NCBI GenBank assembly: GCA_002399235.1
Contig: DHDH01000002.1
Coordinates: 1-20,259 of the forward strand
Source of the DNA: Firmicutes bacterium UBA4881
GTDB taxonomy: Bacteria; Bacillota; DTU065
Length of the DNA stretch: 20,259 bases
Direction: 5' to 3'
In this document: one piece after another, positions 15,752 through 20,259 of the stretch
How positions within the stretch are numbered: the stretch's first letter is position 1
How the letters are laid out: each line of letters begins with the position of its first letter
Notes under the pieces: model-generated
Seen by the model: only the letters and a program-made list of their open reading frames with translations
The model's database searches: none
Told to the model about the DNA's origin: nothing
Program-made: the position numbers and the translations under genes

Positions 15752-16498
15752 ATGAGAATGGAAAGGAAAAAAGCAGATCAGAAAAAGATATTGTTATACG
15801 CGGTTATGGTTTTGCTGTTGCTTGTTTTTCAGGAAGTCCTAGGTAAGGTGGGGAAACTTGTAGCTGATTTGCTCCCCTATGAAAGGTTGGATCCTTATAA
15901 AGCTTTTGCATGGGTTTCTGTTCACCATATTGCTGAGATGCTGATTGCCCTGGCGGTAATCATGATTCTAAGCAAGCTTTTGAAAGTGGATTTTGGCTTC
16001 GGTCTTGGTGATAGAAAAAAAGGAATTAAATATGTAGTAGTGTATACAACCATATTTGCAGTAGTAACCCTTGTTAGTCATATACTTATGCTGGTTAATA
16101 ACGCCCTACCAGTGTACGACTTCCCATTAAACCAAAAGTATATTTTGGGAACCCTGGGCTTTCAATTGTTCTTAAGTGGGCCTGCTGAAGAGATCCTATA
16201 TCGGGCAATCCCTATTACCATGCTCGTGTATGTATTGGGAAAGAGTGTAAAAGTAAAATGGGGTATTACATTAGAAATAATAATCGCGTCTTTCTTGTTT
16301 GCAGTTGCACATATGAAATGGTCTTTATTCCCGTTTACCATTGAAGCGAATTACTTCCAGCTGTTCTATGCTTTTATACTAGGCTCTATCCAGGGAAAAG
16401 CCTACCAAGATAGCCAAAGCATTGTCTATCCAATGTTCATGCACAGCATTAGCAATGTACTAATGGTTGGAACAGGGTATTTGTTTCTCTTAGTTTGA
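15752..16498 (+). CDS. CPBP-family intramembrane metalloprotease
   Basis: A 248-residue integral membrane protein with about seven to eight hydrophobic segments and the three motifs of the CAAX-protease/bacteriocin-processing (Abi) family. EEILYR is at 146-151, FAVAH with H187 in a later helix, and HSISN at 231-235. All predicted catalytic residues are present, so it should be active. Known relatives process prenylated or bacteriocin-like peptides or give self-immunity; the substrate here is unknown and no bacteriocin gene is visible nearby. SD TTGGAGG lies four bases before the first ATG (15752) and ten before a second in-frame ATG (15758), so either could be used. It lies 147 bases after the frameshifted gene and may be a separate unit. 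Confidence 0.87.
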   Translation: MRMERKKADQKKILLYAVMVLLLLVFQEVLGKVGKLVADLLPYERLDPYKAFAWVSVHHIAEMLIALAVIMILSKLLKVDFGFGLGDRKKGIKYVVVYTTIFAVVTLVSHILMLVNNALPVYDFPLNQKYILGTLGFQLFLSGPAEEILYRAIPITMLVYVLGKSVKVKWGITLEIIIASFLFAVAHMKWSLFPFTIEANYFQLFYAFILGSIQGKAYQDSQSIVYPMFMHSISNVLMVGTGYLFLLV

Positions 16499-16561
16499 GA
16501 CTAGATGTATGTAGGAAGTTAAGGTATCGGATTAGAAAAGGCTACTTAACAATAAATGAAG

Positions 16562-16603
16562 AAGACCTATTAAATCTTTACTTTGGTTTAATAGGTCTTT
16601 TAG
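16562..16603 (+). terminator. Terminator after the CPBP protease gene
   Basis: AAGACCTATTAAA and TTTAATAGGTCTT form a perfect 13-bp stem with a 12-base loop, followed by TTTT overlapping the stem end. It lies about 65 bases after the protease stop, and being symmetric may also act on the oppositely oriented oxidase transcript. Confidence 0.7.
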
Positions 16604-16669
16604 CTTCGTGGAGAAATATTGTTATTTGTTTAGTTTTAGGTAATCAAAACGAAATGAAATATAGGGTTT

Positions 16670-17563
16670 TTATAATTTGTAAACAAAGGCGGTAAACATG
16701 CCACCAGCTCCATTAGTGAAGTTATTTGACATATGGTGCGAAATATGACAGTGAAAAGGCCATATACCTGGATTAATTGCATTAAATAAGACATCCCAAG
16801 TTTCACCAGTAGCAACCAGTATTGTATTTTTTAGAATTCTATCATTATCTTCGATTGGATTGCCATCAGCTTTTTCTACTAAAAATTGATGGCCGTGGAT
16901 ATGCATTGGATGATGGTTAACCTGTATGGCTCCTAACCTTAGACGCACAATATCACCATACTCAACTGGCATAGGTGTGGTAGCCGGAAAACTTTTACCG
17001 TTAATAGTAAACATATTAAAGTCCATTGCAAAAGGATTGAGATTATATTGACCAGGTTCTACTTTTTCTCCTTTTTCTAAACCAACGAGACTCCATTCCT
17101 GCATTAGTAGTAGATAATCTTTATTAACATTTCTTTCATTTGGATCTAAGATTACAAAGCCACCTAGTAGTCCTAGCATATCTTGTTTTGTTACATTAAC
17201 ATGAGAATGGTACATATGGGTCCCGGGTGGGTTAGTTATTCTAAAGTGATAATCAAAATAATGTCCCGGTTCAATTCTTAGCGAAGGTTCCACATCTGGG
17301 ACACCGTCCATCACATTAAGAACATTAAGTCCATGCCAATGAATACTTGTAGCCTCCGGAAGGTTATTAATTACTCTTATACTGATATAGTCCCCCGGAT
17401 AAACTTGGATAGTTGGTCCTGGTATACATCCGTTGTATCCCCAACCTTTAATAAAGACACCTGGAAGTATTTCTTGATTTACAGGTTGGGCAACTAACAC
17501 AAAAAATTTAATGCCATTTCTGATAGTATAGTTAAGTGGAGGAATATCTGGTGTAGTGACCAT
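16670..17563 (-). CDS. Two-domain multicopper oxidase (laccase-like)
   Basis: A 297-residue copper enzyme with two cupredoxin domains, of the type expected to form trimers. Copper motifs: SIHWHGLN (H75, H77), MYHSH (H119, H121), HPMHIHGHQF (H218, H221, H223) and FHCHISHH (H271, C272, H273, H277). The first domain has S120 where a type-1 site needs cysteine, so type-1 copper is only in domain 2 (type B). The axial position is unclear: F282 by simple spacing, or M289 in GGM if the loop is longer. These enzymes oxidise phenols or metal ions and reduce oxygen to water. No Sec or Tat signal is seen, so it would be cytoplasmic or spore-associated. The ATG has AGAGGTG upstream, and a TATAAT (17612-17617, minus strand) lies about 50 bases before it. 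An oxygen-using enzyme is unusual in an apparent anaerobe. Confidence 0.9.
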   Translation of the reverse strand: MVTTPDIPPLNYTIRNGIKFFVLVAQPVNQEILPGVFIKGWGYNGCIPGPTIQVYPGDYISIRVINNLPEATSIHWHGLNVLNVMDGVPDVEPSLRIEPGHYFDYHFRITNPPGTHMYHSHVNVTKQDMLGLLGGFVILDPNERNVNKDYLLLMQEWSLVGLEKGEKVEPGQYNLNPFAMDFNMFTINGKSFPATTPMPVEYGDIVRLRLGAIQVNHHPMHIHGHQFLVEKADGNPIEDNDRILKNTILVATGETWDVLFNAINPGIWPFHCHISHHMSNNFTNGAGGMFTAFVYKL

Positions 17564-18078
17564 AAAAACACCTCTTTGAAGTTTAGATTGTTTAAGGGAA
17601 AAGGGTACTACATTATATTCAGAGGCTTATTATTATGATGGCAAAAAACGTCTTGTAATTGATTAAGGAATAATTGTACCTTGAGTATGCCATGTGAATA
17701 AGGCTGGAATAGTGTTGATTCTAGAGCTTTAGAGGGTGCAGAGTTATCTGAAGCTAAATTATAAGCAGGTGTAGCAAAGTTTGTAATGAATTGTTGCAAG
17801 GAAGAATTGTATCACTATGGGAAAGTAATTGATAATAGTAATGGGACAAAATCTTTATATAAGCTTAATCTAAACCTCAAAGGTTTTTAAACGGGGTATG
17901 TATCCCGAGCTGTTAGATTCTAAAAATAAGAAATGGTAGCAATTTCCATTGCTATGACTATTCACTTCATGATGGATTAACCTTTTGACTGTAAACTTGT
18001 CGAAGAAAAGGAAAACGAAAACATAATAAAAGGGTATATCATGTGGTTTTGTAAACAGTTTAAAGGAGGCACGAGAGA
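17564..18078. other. Gene-free 515-base interval between oxidase and DUF998 genes
   Basis: No convincing gene. It holds three small hairpins: AAACCT/AGGTTT followed by a T-run (17872-17888), CGGGGTA/TATCCCG (17892-17907) and TAGCAAT/ATTGCTA with a TTCC loop (17937-17954). Promoters for the two divergent genes must lie here; on the plus strand I see only weak candidates. Confidence 0.5.
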
Positions 18079-18720
18079 ATGAAAAGGACCTTGATTAACT
18101 GGATGGGATTGCTGGGTGTAATCAGTCTACTATCCTATATAGCAGCGGTTGTATTTTCACCACTGGCCTACCCAGGCTATAACTGGATGGCACAGGCCGT
18201 TAGCGATCTTTCAGCTGCCAATGCGCCCTCACTTTCGCTTTGGAATCAATTAAGTTGCCTTTACGGTGTCTGTGGCATCGTTGTCAATATGATGGTCTGT
18301 GTGTTTGTGCAAGATAAGTTGACTAGGACACTCCGTGTAGGCATTTACACCTTTGCTGTAATGAACTGGATTAGTTTTGTGGGGTTTTCTCTATTTCCAT
18401 TATCTAGTAGTGGCTATGGAGGAGCATTTCAGGATGTGATGCATATGGTTTGTACAGCGCTTGTAGTTATTCTTTCGATTATCTCACTTGTTCTAATTAT
18501 GGTTGGTGGATATAAAAACAGGACATATCGTTCTTTAGCAGTTTGGGCGACAATAGCCCTTGCTATGATGTTTAGCGGTGCAATTGGCACTGGTCTGGTA
18601 CCTAAAGCGTATTTCGGTATCGTTGAACGATTAAGTGTGTTTGCTGCAGTTGGATTCCAGGCGGTACTGGGGTTATATTTATATAACGGTTTTCGGTTCG
18701 TAGGCGGGAAATCTGTTTAG
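18079..18720 (+). CDS. DUF998 family membrane protein
   Basis: A 213-residue protein with six hydrophobic segments (roughly residues 8-28, 55-75, 85-107, 120-145, 153-172, 182-205). It carries the DUF998 marks: a start WMGLLGVISLLSYI, AQAVSDLSAANAPS in the first loop, SLFPLSSSGYGG in the third, and GIVERLSVFAAV before the last helix. The family is a set of predicted membrane proteins without an established function. The ATG is preceded by AAAGGAGG at good spacing. It appears to be a single-gene unit with no obvious partner. Confidence 0.82.
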   Translation: MKRTLINWMGLLGVISLLSYIAAVVFSPLAYPGYNWMAQAVSDLSAANAPSLSLWNQLSCLYGVCGIVVNMMVCVFVQDKLTRTLRVGIYTFAVMNWISFVGFSLFPLSSSGYGGAFQDVMHMVCTALVVILSIISLVLIMVGGYKNRTYRSLAVWATIALAMMFSGAIGTGLVPKAYFGIVERLSVFAAVGFQAVLGLYLYNGFRFVGGKSV

Positions 18721-18845
18721 AATGGTAAATTGAGGAAACATATTGATCAAACAGATGAACGTTTTGTTAAAAAGTACAGCCCTTAAAGTGCAAAAAAAGT
18801 GAACTCTATATGTGCTTTGTCTCTGTTTATCGTCCCCAGAACCGC

Positions 18846-18862
18846 TGTCCCATCTTGGGACA
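18846..18862. repeat. Short hairpin, possible remnant of a dispersed repeat
   Basis: TGTCCCA and TGGGACA form a 7-bp stem around TCT, flanked by CCCCAGAACCGC on the left and AAAAAG on the right. GGGACAAAA also occurs at 17844. These words resemble the REP/MITE-type repeats of some Clostridia, but only one degenerate copy is visible. Confidence 0.3.
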
Positions 18863-18934
18863 AAAAGATTAGTTCAAACTGCATTAAAACTATATGAGTT
18901 ACGAAAAAACTCCTATTCAAAAGGAGATGATTAA

Positions 18935-19699
18935 ATGATTTCTATTAAAAATACAGAGAATCTAGCGGGAGTAACAATTAGTGGAGATTACCATGATCTA
19001 TACAATTTGGTAGAGGCATTTCATGATATTGCAATTGATGAATACTCCGATAAATACAAGGACTATACAATAATCTCAATCCGCGTTTTAGGTATATGTT
19101 ATGATATAAGACATGCCTATCAAGGAGATCGAGATATTAAGCTTCTAGACAATAATATGAATGAAGATAAGATGAGATGGCACTCAACTATTACTCCTAG
19201 AAAAAATGTTTATTATAGCTGCAATTGCCTTTACCCAGAGATGTTTTTCGGGATGCTAGCTTTAAATGCTTTGATAGAATTAAGAGCTAAGGATCTAGCA
19301 AAGAGCAGATACTACAACCCAGTGGATAGAAGAGTTATTTGGGATAGTACAATTGCAACGCTTCGTTCTTTTCAGGTTGAATTTGTAAAATGCGTTAAAG
19401 AAACTCTATCTGAGGCGACCTTTTCGAGATGGTTAAAGGTAATGAATGGAGATTATTTGGGTATCCAGTATATTGCAAGACAATATGTAGATTTGCTAAA
19501 TATAAAGTATCTTGCCATGACCAAAGAAAAACGTTTAAAAAGTTTATCGACTATAGCTAAGCGACTTGCAGAATTTTGGAATGACAAAGATCATCGAGAA
19601 ATTAAAGATGGAGTAGTTGCGGCAGCTAAAGAGTATGGCTGTGCTGAAGATGTAATCGAATTTGAAGGAATTGACTATCCTGATGAGATTGTTTGGTGA
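18935..19699 (+). CDS. Uncharacterised protein (DUF6904-like)
   Basis: A 254-residue soluble protein without signal peptide or membrane segment. Its N-terminal half reads ISIKNTENLAGVTISGDYHDLYNLVEAFHDI, then IRVLGICYDIRHAYQGDRDI, then KNVYYSCNCLYPEMFFGMLALNALIEL. This pattern recalls the DUF6904 family, which has no known function. The second half (about 120-254) is helical and charged, with RSFQVEFVKCVKETL and a region rich in Lys and Glu. The conserved D-x-R-H-A-x-Q-G-x-R segment could be an active or binding site, but that is inference. AAGGAG precedes the ATG by about ten bases. It stands alone and ends at a strong terminator. Confidence 0.7.
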   Translation: MISIKNTENLAGVTISGDYHDLYNLVEAFHDIAIDEYSDKYKDYTIISIRVLGICYDIRHAYQGDRDIKLLDNNMNEDKMRWHSTITPRKNVYYSCNCLYPEMFFGMLALNALIELRAKDLAKSRYYNPVDRRVIWDSTIATLRSFQVEFVKCVKETLSEATFSRWLKVMNGDYLGIQYIARQYVDLLNIKYLAMTKEKRLKSLSTIAKRLAEFWNDKDHREIKDGVVAAAKEYGCAEDVIEFEGIDYPDEIVW

Positions 19700-19722
19700 A
19701 AAAAATATGATTTTTATTCGAA

Positions 19723-19758
19723 AAAAGCTCCTGCTTAGAGTTTTAAGCAGGAGCTTTT
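19723..19758. terminator. Bidirectional terminator
   Basis: AAAAGCTCCTGCTTA and TAAGCAGGAGCTTTT form a perfect 15-bp stem with a 6-base loop. A- and T-tracts at the stem ends give a U-run in both directions, serving the convergent DUF6904-like and GNAT genes. Confidence 0.88.
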
Positions 19759-19793
19759 AGGATAGCCTTTTACAACTTCTATATTTTAGAGAT

Positions 19794-20258
19794 TTATAAT
19801 GTTATTGCTAAAGTTTCAGCAAGTTTATTAAAGCCAACTCGATACGCCAATTTTTGTGAGGGAAAATTATTAGTAGACGTTGACCACTGAGGGCACTTGC
19901 CATCGTTAATAATTTGAGAGGCACTTTTGATCGAAGCTAAAGAAGCATAACCTTTTCCTCTGAATTCAGGTAAAGTATTTATGCCAATTTCTTGAACTTT
20001 ATCTTGCATATAGGGCATACCGGGGCTATCGGTGCAGCTGACAAGAATATTGTCAATAAAAACCCCACAACAGGTTCCGCTTTCTGTCATCCTGGCAAAG
20101 TAATCGTGCAACCAGGATAAATCTTTACAGTTAGGGTTATTGGTTTTGAAGAAAACAAGATAGGCTTGATAATCGTTGAGTGTCAATACCTTCGCAGAGT
20201 TTTGTATAACCGGAAGATTAGAGAACACATACTTGATGTGACATGTCCCCGGTAAAAT
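19794..20258 (-). CDS. GNAT-family N-acetyltransferase, partial at right edge
   Basis: An acetyl-CoA-dependent acyltransferase. The core motif EIGINTLPEFRGKGYASLAS contains the R-G-K-G-Y-A pyrophosphate-binding loop. It is followed by TSTNNFPSQKLAYRVGF, the usual final strand-helix that closes the CoA site. Upstream, VFIDNILVSC forms the preceding strand. A GTG at 20228 could start a 144-residue protein, but it has no SD and the frame stays open to the window edge (reading ...LPGTCHIKYV before it), so the gene most likely begins outside the window and this is its C-terminal half. Relatives with an extra N-terminal half run to about 250 residues. The acceptor substrate is unknown. Confidence 0.8.
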   Translation of the reverse strand: MLPGTCHIKYVFSNLPVIQNSAKVLTLNDYQAYLVFFKTNNPNCKDLSWLHDYFARMTESGTCCGVFIDNILVSCTDSPGMPYMQDKVQEIGINTLPEFRGKGYASLASIKSASQIINDGKCPQWSTSTNNFPSQKLAYRVGFNKLAETLAITL

Positions 20259-20259
20259 G

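Noticed and set aside
16495..16695. Short plus-strand frame overlapping the CPBP stop
   Set aside because: It runs through the terminator hairpin, has no SD, and its product is unlike a protein.
17608..17799. A 63-codon minus-strand frame upstream of the multicopper oxidase
   Set aside because: It begins at a TTG without a recognisable SD, matches no family I know, and a TATAAT box for the oxidase overlaps its end. Not enough to call a gene.
20232..20259. ACATGTCCCCGG words at the right edge as a possible insertion-element end
   Set aside because: The same bases read through as codons in the GNAT frame, which stays open to the edge, so coding sequence explains them.
14316..20259. CRISPR array, toxin-antitoxin pair or phage-defence cassette in the accessory region
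   Set aside because: No regularly spaced repeats, Cas proteins, nuclease/ATPase pairs or toxin-size coupled genes were seen.

Overview
The window is AT-rich, with strong AGGAGG-type Shine-Dalgarno (SD) sites, several TTG/GTG starts and short operons. Together with a FolT-type ECF transporter, TrmL, a Clostridia-like tmRNA tag, acetate kinase and an NAD-type isocitrate dehydrogenase, this suggests an anaerobic Bacillota, probably a Clostridia/Peptococcaceae-like lineage. The genus cannot be named from sequence alone.

Layout. About 1-5.0 kb is rich in cell-wall genes. It holds a FmdB-type zinc-ribbon protein and a D-amino-acid aminotransferase on the minus strand. On the plus strand lie a secreted beta-rich protein and an overlapping GH18 hydrolase. 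A GH3 beta-N-acetylhexosaminidase (NagZ) sits on the minus strand behind a shared bidirectional terminator. About 5.0-8.1 kb holds aconitase (upstream of nagZ in one minus-strand operon), the divergent tRNA methyltransferase TrmL, and the folate S-component FolT, which converges on trmL. About 8.2-11.8 kb is a four-gene plus-strand operon: ackA, a class II aldolase, an ECF S-component of unknown substrate, and NAD-dependent isocitrate dehydrogenase, ending at a GC-rich hairpin. About 12.0-14.3 kb holds an ADP-dependent sugar kinase (rare in bacteria), smpB, and ssrA (tmRNA), which has its own promoter embedded in the end of smpB.

Downstream of ssrA (14.3-20.3 kb) the window turns to accessory genes: a TetR regulator whose palindromic operator recurs before the next gene, that next gene broken by a frameshift, a CPBP (CAAX-type) membrane protease, a two-domain multicopper oxidase without a signal peptide, a DUF998 membrane protein, a DUF6904-like protein, and a GNAT acetyltransferase running off the right edge.

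How the genes work together. Aconitase plus NAD-isocitrate dehydrogenase give the citrate-to-2-oxoglutarate branch used for glutamate supply. Acetate kinase gives ATP from acetyl phosphate. The ADP-dependent kinase would let sugars be phosphorylated from ADP. SmpB and tmRNA form the trans-translation pair. The TetR gene and its neighbour look like a small self-contained regulated unit. No mobile element, CRISPR array or complete defence system was found. The main candidates for a second look are the ADP-dependent kinase, the paired TetR operators over a Cys-rich frameshifted gene, and the overlapping secreted protein/GH18 pair with an AUGUAAUG start-stop leader.
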